Shown piece after piece: positions 1-6,197 of a stretch of DNA of 7,540 nt. The notes under the pieces were generated by a model, which ran no database searches, was not told where the DNA came from, and worked only from the letters and a program-made list of their open reading frames with translations. Positions within the stretch are counted from its first letter, which is position 1; the number at the start of each line of letters is the position of its first letter. A program made the translations under genes and the position numbers. The stretch spans positions 1 through 7,540 of the forward strand of contig CANCSY010000149.1 in assembly GCA_947380915.1 (NCBI GenBank), read 5' to 3'. The DNA is from Beijerinckiaceae bacterium. Its GTDB lineage: Bacteria > Pseudomonadota > Alphaproteobacteria > Rhizobiales > Beijerinckiaceae.

Positions 1-454
1 GGCCTATGTCTGCGGTCCCATCGCCTTGCTCGAAGGGGCGCGCGGCCTCTGGCAGGCCAGCGGGCGCAGGCCGGACTGCTTCGTCTATGAGACCTTCGGC
101 TCCAGCGGACGCTTCGCCTCCGAGCGTTTCACGGTCCATGCGCCGCGCCTGGGCGTGAGCGTGGAGGTGGAGCCCGGCCAGTCCATGCTCGACGCGCTGG
201 AATCTGTGGGCGTGGGCGTGGTGGCCGATTGCAGGCGCGGCGAATGCGGGCTCTGCGTGGTGGACATCGTGTCCTTCACCGGAGCCATCGACCATCGCGA
301 CGTCTTCTTCAGCAAGGCGCAGCATGCGGAAAACAGGAAGATCTGCGTCTGCGTCTCGCGCGTGTCGGGGGGTGAACTCACCATCGACGCTTCGTATCGC
401 GGCGACGAGCCGCTGCGCTCAGGGCCAGAGATAAGGCAGGCGGCTGCGATCTGA
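1..454 (+). CDS. PDR/VanB-type ferredoxin oxidoreductase, C-terminal part (5' end outside window)
   Basis: This is the reductase component of a Rieske-type oxygenase system: it passes electrons from NAD(P)H through a flavin to a 2Fe-2S cluster and on to the oxygenase. The reading frame is already open at base 2, so only the last 150 residues, roughly half of a protein of this class, are visible. It begins inside the NAD-binding domain with AYVCGP, the CGP signature of the ferredoxin-NADP reductase fold (Cys codon at 11-13). A plant-type ferredoxin domain follows: C-x4-C-x2-C at codons 230-232, 245-247 and 254-256, then HRD near 292-300, and the fourth Cys in CVSR at 350-352. The flavin/NAD-then-ferredoxin order is that of phthalate dioxygenase reductase and VanB. 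The cluster ligands are intact. The substrate cannot be told because the partner oxygenase is not in view. TGA stop at 452-454. Confidence 0.88.
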   Translation, partial: AYVCGPIALLEGARGLWQASGRRPDCFVYETFGSSGRFASERFTVHAPRLGVSVEVEPGQSMLDALESVGVGVVADCRRGECGLCVVDIVSFTGAIDHRDVFFSKAQHAENRKICVCVSRVSGGELTIDASYRGDEPLRSGPEIRQAAAI

Positions 455-467
455 TCTTTATCCCTCA

Positions 468-520
468 AAAGCCAAGGGCCCCCGCTTGTGGAAAGCGAAG
501 GCCCTTTTTGCTTGGGCTTT
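468..520. terminator. Hairpin terminator between convergent genes, possibly bidirectional
   Basis: The stem AAGGGCC (474-480) pairs with GGCCCTT (500-506), and an inner stem CGCTT (483-487) pairs with AAGCG (493-497). On the + strand it runs straight into TTTTT (505-509), the form of an intrinsic terminator for the reductase gene. A competing outer pairing, AAAGCCAAG (468-476) with CTTGGGCTTT (511-520, one bulged G), ends in a T-run on the - strand, so it could also stop the protease transcript. It fills most of the 78-bp gap between the two convergent genes. Confidence 0.75.
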
Positions 521-532
521 CACAGCCTGTGC

Positions 533-3500
533 TCAAATCACCACGAAATCGGCGGCGGACAATTTCCCGACCGTATTCGACATGGTGGCGAACTGGATGG
601 CTGCGCCTGCGCCATTGCCATCCGCATCGTAATACAACCCACCTGTGGCGCTGTTGAAGATGATATGGTTGTCAGCATTTATAGCCGCCGCTGCGTTAAT
701 GAATGCGCCGGCCGCGAGCGCGCCCGTGTTGGTCATGGCGCTGAACACAGAACGGTCCAGCCAGATCGTGTCATCGACCACATTGAAACCCGCGATGGAG
801 TCGATATTGGCGGGGCCCAGCGCGCTGTTGAAAAGGAAAATGTCCGCGCCATTGCCGCCATCCAGAAGATCGCCATCAAGGCCGCCATTCAATGTGTCAT
901 TGCCGTCGCCGCCCGCGAGGTAATCCGCGCCGGCGCCCCCCGACAGGCTGTCATTGCCTCCATAGCCCCAGAGCGTATTCGCCCCGCTGTTGCCGTTCAT
1001 CACATTATTGGCGCCATCGCCGAAGCCACTGGGGTCGCCGCTTCCAGTCAAGGTCAGGATCTCGATATTCGCCTTCCAAAAATAGGATGCAGGCGTCATG
1101 ACGGTGTCCGTTCCCTGATCGGCGTATTCGACCGCGTAATCACCGTTGTTATCGAAGATATAGGTGTCGTTTCCCGCCCCGCCATACATGGTGTCGCCGG
1201 CTGCGCCGCCATCAAGGATGTTGTCGCCAGCGTTTCCATAGATCTTGTTGAAGAGGCCGTTGCCTGCGCCGTTGATGTTCGCAGATCCGGTCAGCGTCAG
1301 GGTCTCGACATTGTCGGTCAGCTTGTAGCTGATGGAGGAGAAGACGCGGTCATCGCCAGCAAAGCGGGCTTCGGTGACGATGTCGCCTGCATTATCGACG
1401 TAATAGGTGTCATCGTCGGCGCCGCCCGCCATGGTGTCGGCGCCGAGGCCGCCATCGATGATGTTATTGCCGTAACTGGCGGTGATGACATTGTTGTCCG
1501 CACTGCCTGTTCCGTTGATGTTCGCGTAGGCCGCCAGATTCAGTTTTTCAACGTAGTCGCCCAATGTGTAGCTGACGGATGCATAGACGGTGTCGACGCC
1601 CTGGGCTCTGAGCTCCACAATCTTGTCGCCGATATTATCGACGTAATAGACATCATCGCCAACGCCCCCGATCATGGTGTCGGCGCCAAGGCCGCCATCG
1701 AGCGTGTCGCGGCCATCAAGGCCGGTCAATGTGTCATTCATGCCGCCGCCGGTCAGGACGTCGTCTCCCGAGCCGCCGACCAGATTGAAGGGAACTTGCG
1801 TCGCCGTCATGGAAAGCGTGTAGCCGCCAACATAGGAACTGTAGGCCTGCGCGCTGATGAAAAAGGTTCCATCAGTCATGGTGGTGAAGGACAGGCGGGA
1901 ATTCTTGCCAACGGCGTCGTCGTTGAAGGCAAGCTGGGTTCCCGCTGCATTGCGCAGACAAAGCGATGGATCAAGATTCGATCCAGTCGCGGCGTCCATG
2001 GCGAAATCATAGCGATAGCCGCCGACCATATTGACCTTGAACCAGTCCTGATCGCCCGCAACATCAATCGTGGATTGCCGCGACGCATTGACGACAAGAA
2101 CCTTGTCCGTATTGAGGGCGCCGATGATCTCGCTCGACGTCGTTCCGAAATCCAGGAGATTGCCGATATCGAGACGCCCTCCCGTAACCGTCTTGCCAGC
2201 AAGGGATGCGGTGGCGTCGGTGGTTGCAAGAATGGCGGCCTTGATTTCCGCCGCCGTCGCGTCCGGATGCGCCGATGCGTAAAGAGCGGCCGCGCCAGTG
2301 ACGAGAGGCGCCGCCATGGAGGTGCCGCTCAGGGTTCCATACCCGCCGCCGGGCAGGGTCGAGTAGATGGCGGACCCGGGCGCCGCCAGATCCACCGTCT
2401 TGGAGCCATAATTTGAAAAGTATGAGAGGCCGCCAGCGTCAGTCAAAGAGGCCACGGAGATGACCGCGTCATATCCTGCGGTGGTCGCTGTCGAGAGGTT
2501 GGAGGGATAGTTGCCATAGACATCCGTATTGACGGCCGAGTTTCCCGCTGAGGCGATGAAAAGGATGTCATTCTTCGCAGCCAGCGTCACCGCATCGCTC
2601 AGGGCTTGCGAGAAGCCGCCGATGCTCCAGGAATTATTCGTCGCGACAAAGTTTTCGCTGGTCGGCGCCAGTTTCGACTCCATCGTGAAGTAGTTGACCG
2701 CCTGGATCGCATTGGCGGTCAGCCCCGATCCATTCGCGCCCATGAATTTCATGGCGACGATTTGCACGTTCCAATCAACGCCGGCGACGCCGACACCATT
2801 TCCGCCCATGGCGCCGATGGTTCCGCAGACATGGGTGCCATGGCCATTGTCGTCAAAGGGATCATTGTCGTTGTTCGCGAAATCCCAGCCGATCAGATCG
2901 TCCTTGAAACCGTTGTTGTCCTGATCTGCGCCGTCCGCCCAGCGCGCATCCTTCAGCAGGTCGCCTGCATCGATATAGCCATTTTTATTGATGTCGGTGA
3001 CCCAGGCCTTGTTCGCCACGTTGTTCAGGTCGCGGAAGGTGATGAGGCTGTCGCCATCCGTATCTTTCAAAGAGGCTTTCAGGGTGGCGGAGATTTCGCT
3101 CTGGTTGAGCCAGATGTTGAGATAGAGATCGGGATGGGTGTAGTCGACGCCGCTGTCGATCACGCCCACGACGGTTTTCATCGTGCCCGTGAAGCCGGCC
3201 GCCCAGGCCTCGCCCGCCTGGCCGCCGAATTGGTTGGCGGTGGCGGTCTTGTCGCCATACATGTTCCACAACCCGCCATTCGTGTAGCTGGCGTCATTGC
3301 TGATGGCGGCGATCGTGGCGATTGAATCGTCGGTGGCCGGGGCTTGGGCCTCGATGGAAATCGGCGCGTTCGGTTCAGCAAAAGTCACGCCTGGCATTCT
3401 GGAGAGGGTCTCGACAGCCTGCCCCGAGTCCTGATCGTTCACCATCTTCACCAGAACAAGGGGGCCTCGCCCGTCTTCCATGTTTGGGGGCGTGATCGTG

Positions 3501-3736
3501 CTGATGGGCTGGGCGTCGATTTCCAGGAGCCCTTGCGTAATCGCAGCTGGATCGGTTCCCAATTCGAACTGAACCATGAATGTGTCTTGCGCCATATCCT
3601 GATTGGCGACATCGATATTCTTGAGGAGGCGTTTTGTGTTCAACAGCATGGAGAGGCCCTCGTTATTTGAGCCGAGTCGCCAATCGTTGAGCGGACATTC
3701 CTGGTTGGGATGATCGCGCCTGACGCATAGGTTCAT
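533..3736 (-). CDS. Secreted subtilisin-like (S8) serine protease with beta-roll/RTX C-terminus
   Basis: Predicted extracellular Ca-dependent endoprotease of 1067 residues. Residues about 50-130 resemble an I9-type propeptide, and no Sec signal peptide is seen. The S8 catalytic domain (about 185-530) has Asp194 in GVIDSGVDYTHPDL, His299 in GHGTHVCG, oxyanion Asn399 in ASAGNS, and Ser473 in SGTSMAAP, so the triad is complete. Between Asp and His lie two EF-hand-like loops (225-236 and 248-259) and an Asp-rich stretch (271-281). Residues about 555-645 look like a PPC (pre-peptidase C-terminal) domain. Residues 650-968 hold glycine/aspartate-rich RTX repeats, including three 81-residue modules. 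The end (about 968-1067, finishing DFVVI) is typical of type I secretion substrates. The ATG at 3736 has GAGG (+ strand 3744-3747) 7 nt upstream. A second start, Met30 at 3649, also has GAGGG 7 nt upstream. No transporter genes are adjacent. The natural substrate is unknown. Confidence 0.93.
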   Translation of the reverse strand: MNLCVRRDHPNQECPLNDWRLGSNNEGLSMLLNTKRLLKNIDVANQDMAQDTFMVQFELGTDPAAITQGLLEIDAQPISTITPPNMEDGRGPLVLVKMVNDQDSGQAVETLSRMPGVTFAEPNAPISIEAQAPATDDSIATIAAISNDASYTNGGLWNMYGDKTATANQFGGQAGEAWAAGFTGTMKTVVGVIDSGVDYTHPDLYLNIWLNQSEISATLKASLKDTDGDSLITFRDLNNVANKAWVTDINKNGYIDAGDLLKDARWADGADQDNNGFKDDLIGWDFANNDNDPFDDNGHGTHVCGTIGAMGGNGVGVAGVDWNVQIVAMKFMGANGSGLTANAIQAVNYFTMESKLAPTSENFVATNNSWSIGGFSQALSDAVTLAAKNDILFIASAGNSAVNTDVYGNYPSNLSTATTAGYDAVISVASLTDAGGLSYFSNYGSKTVDLAAPGSAIYSTLPGGGYGTLSGTSMAAPLVTGAAALYASAHPDATAAEIKAAILATTDATASLAGKTVTGGRLDIGNLLDFGTTSSEIIGALNTDKVLVVNASRQSTIDVAGDQDWFKVNMVGGYRYDFAMDAATGSNLDPSLCLRNAAGTQLAFNDDAVGKNSRLSFTTMTDGTFFISAQAYSSYVGGYTLSMTATQVPFNLVGGSGDDVLTGGGMNDTLTGLDGRDTLDGGLGADTMIGGVGDDVYYVDNIGDKIVELRAQGVDTVYASVSYTLGDYVEKLNLAAYANINGTGSADNNVITASYGNNIIDGGLGADTMAGGADDDTYYVDNAGDIVTEARFAGDDRVFSSISYKLTDNVETLTLTGSANINGAGNGLFNKIYGNAGDNILDGGAAGDTMYGGAGNDTYIFDNNGDYAVEYADQGTDTVMTPASYFWKANIEILTLTGSGDPSGFGDGANNVMNGNSGANTLWGYGGNDSLSGGAGADYLAGGDGNDTLNGGLDGDLLDGGNGADIFLFNSALGPANIDSIAGFNVVDDTIWLDRSVFSAMTNTGALAAGAFINAAAAINADNHIIFNSATGGLYYDADGNGAGAAIQFATMSNTVGKLSAADFVVI
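974..1702 (-). repeat. Three tandem 81-residue (243-bp) beta-roll repeats in the protease
   Basis: The modules cover residues 679-759 (1460-1702), 760-840 (1217-1459) and 841-921 (974-1216), each exactly 81 residues. Each starts (L/I)DGG..(A/G)DTM.GG followed by D.Y..DN.GD, then a G.D.V....SY segment, a VE.L.LTG-like strand and a gap-free run back to the next copy. A fourth start at residue 922 passes into ordinary GG.G.D nonapeptides (about 913-968). The copies are diverged at DNA level, so this is an old protein repeat, not a recent duplication. The GG.G.D motifs are of the Ca-binding parallel beta-roll type. Confidence 0.85.
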
Positions 3737-3763
3737 TGGCGAACCTCAGCAAATAGCAATGTT

Positions 3764-3775
3764 TGTAACATTACA
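3764..3775. promoter_or_regulatory. Candidate operator dyad TGTAACATTACA
   Basis: This is a perfect 5-bp inverted repeat, TGTAA and TTACA, with a CA spacer. TGTAA recurs at 3787-3791 and TGTAAC at 3801-3806. The dyad sits just downstream of the possible -10 hexamer, where a repressor could block initiation. No regulator is named, and a 5-bp half-site in AT-rich DNA may be chance. Confidence 0.3.
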
Positions 3776-3881
3776 TATGATAAGCATGTAAACCAATTAA
3801 TGTAACTTTTTTAGAAACAGTAATATTTTTTTTCATATTTGTTGGGTAAATTATTTTTATAACATCAGCTTTAGTTATTTA

Positions 3882-3920
3882 TTGAAATTTTTATTACAAA
3901 ATATAAAAATTATGTTTCAA
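3882..3920 (-). terminator. Weak AT-rich hairpin downstream of the GDPD gene
   Basis: ATTTTTAT (3887-3894) pairs with ATAAAAAT (3903-3910) around an 8-nt loop. Below it TTGAA (3882-3886) pairs with TTCAA (3916-3920) across a 5-nt bulge. It lies 13 bp past the GDPD stop on the - strand, where a terminator is expected. The stem is nearly all A-T pairs and no clear U-tract follows, so termination is doubtful. Confidence 0.25.
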
Positions 3921-3932
3921 AATTAATGCAGT

Positions 3933-4721
3933 TCAATAATCCCCCAGGCATTTCGTGACATCTCCCTCGAACACGATCTGATCGCCATGATGCAGCGCCA
4001 TGGCGCAATCCGCCGCTGAGCGGACGGTCCATATCGTCACGGGCATGCCAAGTCCTGTGCGGCACAGATGCGGCACGGCTTGGGGCAGGTCGCGCAGGCT
4101 GTAGGAGAGGAAATCGGGGCGCGTCTGCTCGAAGTGGAGGAACTGCGCCAGTGCGCGTTTCTTATTCGCGTCCAGATGCGACCATTCGCAATTAGCCTGA
4201 TCGTAATTGGCCATCGCCACCATGCCCAGGGGGACATGCTCGATGTCCAATTGCGACTGGTGGACGCGCAGATGCGCCATCACGATGGGATCGAAGCTCT
4301 CGATGCACATCGGCCCAGCATAACCCGCCGCGCAGGCCGCCACGCGCTCCGCCAGCCGCAGGTCGCCATCAAAACGGCTCTTGATTTCGCAGACCAGCGG
4401 TGTGGCGCCGCCAATAAGGCTCAGGAACTCTGGCAGGGTGGCGATGGGGTCGCCGCCGCGCAGGCGGGTCTCCTGCAACTCGCGCGCAAGCAGCCCATCC
4501 ACGCGGCCAGTCTGCGCGGTCAGGCGCTCCAGCGTGAAATCATGGAAGACCACGGCCTCGCCATCCCCAGACAGTTGCACATCGCATTCGATGGCGAATC
4601 CATGCGCAATGGCTGCTCTGGCGGCTGATGGACTATTCTCCATGACCGCGCCCGCCCCGCAGTCGTGCAGGCCGCGGTGGGCGATGGGGCGGGCGGTGAG
4701 CCAGGCGGGCGCCTTCATCAT
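3933..4721 (-). CDS. Glycerophosphodiester phosphodiesterase family protein (GDPD)
   Basis: Predicted hydrolase of glycerophosphodiesters, releasing glycerol 3-phosphate and an alcohol, with a GDPD TIM-barrel fold. The 262 residues are normal for a compact single-domain member. Visible family residues are His15-Arg16 in IAHRGLHD, Glu29 in MENS, Glu45 and Asp47 in IECDVQ, the second catalytic His60 in VFHD, Glu112 and Lys114 in CEIKS, and Trp231 in TIWTVR. No signal peptide or membrane segment is seen, so it is probably cytoplasmic. The ATG at 4721 overlaps the TGA of the ridA-like gene as ATGA. A second ATG follows at once (4718) and either could be used. No good ribosome binding site precedes it, which fits translational coupling. 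The exact substrate cannot be read from the sequence. Confidence 0.9.
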   Translation of the reverse strand: MMKAPAWLTARPIAHRGLHDCGAGAVMENSPSAARAAIAHGFAIECDVQLSGDGEAVVFHDFTLERLTAQTGRVDGLLARELQETRLRGGDPIATLPEFLSLIGGATPLVCEIKSRFDGDLRLAERVAACAAGYAGPMCIESFDPIVMAHLRVHQSQLDIEHVPLGMVAMANYDQANCEWSHLDANKKRALAQFLHFEQTRPDFLSYSLRDLPQAVPHLCRTGLGMPVTIWTVRSAADCAMALHHGDQIVFEGDVTKCLGDY

Positions 4722-5197
4722 TCGAATTCGATCATGGCGTCGATTTCCACCGCCGCGTCCATGGGCAGTTCGCTAACCCCAACTGTGGTGCGCGCATGGC
4801 GCCCCCGGTCGCCGAACACCTGCACCATCAGGTCCGAAGCGCCGTTCATGACGGCCGCCAGGGCTGTGAAACCGGGCGTGGCGTTGATGAAGCCGCCCAG
4901 GCGCACCACGCGGCGCACACGGCCCAGATCGCCAAGCGCCACCTGCGCCTGCGCCAGCACGTTGATGGCGGCCAGTCTTGCTGCCTGTTGGCCAGCCTCG
5001 TTGAACACATCCTTGCCCAGCTTGCCCTTGAAGGCCTCAGGCAGCTTGCCATTGTCCAGAGGCAACTGCCCGGACATGATCAGCAGCGATCCTGTCCGCA
5101 CGAAAGGGACATAATTGGCGATGGGCGCCACCGCTGCGGGCAGCTCCAGTCCCAACTCCCGCAGCCGTTCTTCGATGGTTCTGGCTTCACTGGTCAT
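4718..5197 (-). CDS. RidA/YjgF/L-PSP family protein
   Basis: RidA-family proteins hydrolyse reactive enamine/imine intermediates made by PLP enzymes. This 159-residue protein belongs to the somewhat longer branch of the family with an N-terminal ERL.ELG.ELP segment. Characteristic pieces are NYVPFVRTG (28-36), MSGQLPLDNG (41-50), the GKLG segment near 58-61, NGASDLMVQVFGD (118-130), the conserved substrate-binding Arg136 in RHARTTVGV, and AAVEIDAMIEF (148-158). I chose the ATG at 5197 because GGGAG lies 6 nt upstream and homologues begin at this point. The longer open frame back to 5458 would run antisense through the eipB signal peptide and shows no family resemblance. It is the first gene of a pair with the GDPD gene, overlapping it by 4 bp. 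Assignment to a biochemically characterised Rid subgroup is uncertain. Confidence 0.9.
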   Translation of the reverse strand: MTSEARTIEERLRELGLELPAAVAPIANYVPFVRTGSLLIMSGQLPLDNGKLPEAFKGKLGKDVFNEAGQQAARLAAINVLAQAQVALGDLGRVRRVVRLGGFINATPGFTALAAVMNGASDLMVQVFGDRGRHARTTVGVSELPMDAAVEIDAMIEFE

Positions 5198-5326
5198 GGG
5201 GGGCTCCCGCAAGATTGTCTTGATTGCGAGTTTGAATGGTTGCAGCCTGTTCGCCAAATCGTATTTTCGCCATGGGGAGCGCGCATAGACTTCCCTGGTC
5301 ACGCATGCAACCGGAGCCGTGCTTTG
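5198..5326. promoter_or_regulatory. Divergent intergenic region between ridA-like and eipB genes
   Basis: The two flanking genes start outward from this 129-bp gap, so it should hold both promoters. It contains the ridA ribosome binding site next to 5197 and GGAG at 5313-5316, 10 nt before the eipB ATG. I see no convincing -35/-10 pair, riboswitch or strong operator palindrome. Confidence 0.4.
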
Positions 5327-6190
5327 ATGATAAGCCGCAAGTCGATTTCTCCCGGGCTCTTGCCCGCCCTCACTCTTCCCCTCACTCTTGGCCTCGTCTC
5401 GCTTGGTGGGGTTACGCAGGCTTTGGCCGCGCAGCCAGGTCCCGCCTTCATCTCCCATCGCGCGGTTTATGACCTGAGCCTGGGCAAGGCGACCGGCGGG
5501 GTCGCCCCTTCGGCGGCGCGCGGTCGCATTGTCTATGAATTCACCGGCTCGCCCTGCGAGGGCTATGTCACGAATTTCCGCCAGATCACCGAAATCCAGT
5601 CCGACGAGAGCGGATCGCGCACCTCCGACATGCGCTCCACCACTTTCGAAGAGGGTGACGGGTCAGGCTTCCGCTTCAAGACGGACAGCTTTGTGGATGG
5701 CAAGCTCATGGAAAGCGTCGATGGCAAGGCCAGCAAGAACCCTCATGGCGGCCTGTCGGTCGCCTTGACCAAGCCTGCCCAGGTGAAGTCCGATTTCGAG
5801 CCCGGCCCGATCTTTCCAACCGCCCAGATGATGCAGGTGGTGGAGGTGGCCCGCAAGGGCGGCAAGACTGATGAGGTGAAGGTCTATGATGGCTCGGACG
5901 GCGGCATGAAGCTGTTTGACACCCTGAGCGTCATAGGCCGTGAAGCGGTCGGTCCCTCAGCCGACCCTATGGCCAGTGATTCGGAGGGATTGAAGGGCGT
6001 TCGTCGCTGGCCCGTTACGGTCAGCTATTTCGATGGCGCCCGGAAAGACGGCGAGCCCAATTATGTGCTGGGTTTCGATCTCTATGAAAATGGCGTCTCG
6101 GGCGCTCTCAATATCAACTATGGCAACTATGTCTTGACGGGCAAGATGAGCAAGTTCGAACTGCTGCCGCAGAAGGCTTGCTCGAACTAG
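5327..6190 (+). CDS. eipB: Cell envelope integrity protein EipB (DUF1849 family), periplasmic
   Basis: EipB is a periplasmic beta-spiral protein needed for envelope integrity in Brucella. Its detailed biochemical role is unsettled. This copy has 287 residues, the usual length. It starts with a Sec signal peptide: Arg4-Lys5, a hydrophobic core at about 10-29, and a signal peptidase I site after Ala34 (ALA/AQ). The mature part begins near SHRAVYDLSL (43-52) and has GRIVYEFTGSPCEGY (66-80), a TTFEEGDG.GFRF stretch (105-117), LTKPAQV (147-153), FPTAQM (163-168), VYDGSDGG (186-193) and YVLGFDLYENGVSG (246-259). Cys77 and Cys285, the latter three residues from the end, match in place the two Cys that form a disulfide in Brucella EipB. 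They are the only Cys in the protein. The ATG at 5327 is the only start that gives the signal peptide. Convergent with dinB. Confidence 0.92.
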   Translation: MISRKSISPGLLPALTLPLTLGLVSLGGVTQALAAQPGPAFISHRAVYDLSLGKATGGVAPSAARGRIVYEFTGSPCEGYVTNFRQITEIQSDESGSRTSDMRSTTFEEGDGSGFRFKTDSFVDGKLMESVDGKASKNPHGGLSVALTKPAQVKSDFEPGPIFPTAQMMQVVEVARKGGKTDEVKVYDGSDGGMKLFDTLSVIGREAVGPSADPMASDSEGLKGVRRWPVTVSYFDGARKDGEPNYVLGFDLYENGVSGALNINYGNYVLTGKMSKFELLPQKACSN

Positions 6191-6197
6191 GTTCGTC

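Larger units (their letters stand above)
3737..3932 (-). promoter_or_regulatory. AT-rich leader and probable promoter region of the protease gene
   Basis: By my count 43 of 196 bases are G or C (22%), and 3761-3932 is about 19%, against clearly GC-rich genes on both sides. Reading the - strand, a possible sigma70-like pair is GTTACA (3801-3806) and TATCAT (3777-3782) separated by 18 bp. This would start transcription about 30-40 bp before the 3736 ATG. The match is modest, and in DNA this AT-rich such hexamers arise by chance. No open reading frame of note lies here. Confidence 0.5.

Noticed and set aside
974..1702. Tandem 243-bp units considered as a CRISPR array or DNA-level satellite
   Set aside because: The periodicity is at protein level inside one reading frame, and the DNA copies are diverged without constant short repeats.
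488..2416. A 642-codon open frame on the + strand opposite the protease gene, and another at 2606-3325
   Set aside because: Both mirror the codon pattern of the GC-rich, Gly/Asp-rich protease on the other strand. Their translations show no domain or motif, while the - strand frame has a full S8 triad and RTX repeats.
3737..3932. Possible small gene, sRNA or insertion-sequence remnant in the AT-rich gap
   Set aside because: No open frame with a ribosome binding site, no terminal inverted repeats or target duplication, and no strong hairpin followed by a U-tract was found.
4722..4731. TCGAATTCGA palindrome next to the GDPD start
   Set aside because: It encodes the terminal Glu-Phe-Glu of the RidA-like protein, and a single 10-bp palindrome in coding DNA is readily chance.
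4796..5326. Upstream extension of the eipB frame to 4796
   Set aside because: It runs antisense through ridA, and using it would bury the signal peptide inside the protein.
5198..5458. 87-residue N-terminal extension of the RidA-like frame
   Set aside because: It lies antisense to the eipB start and signal peptide, shows no family resemblance, and a good GGGAG precedes the ATG at 5197.
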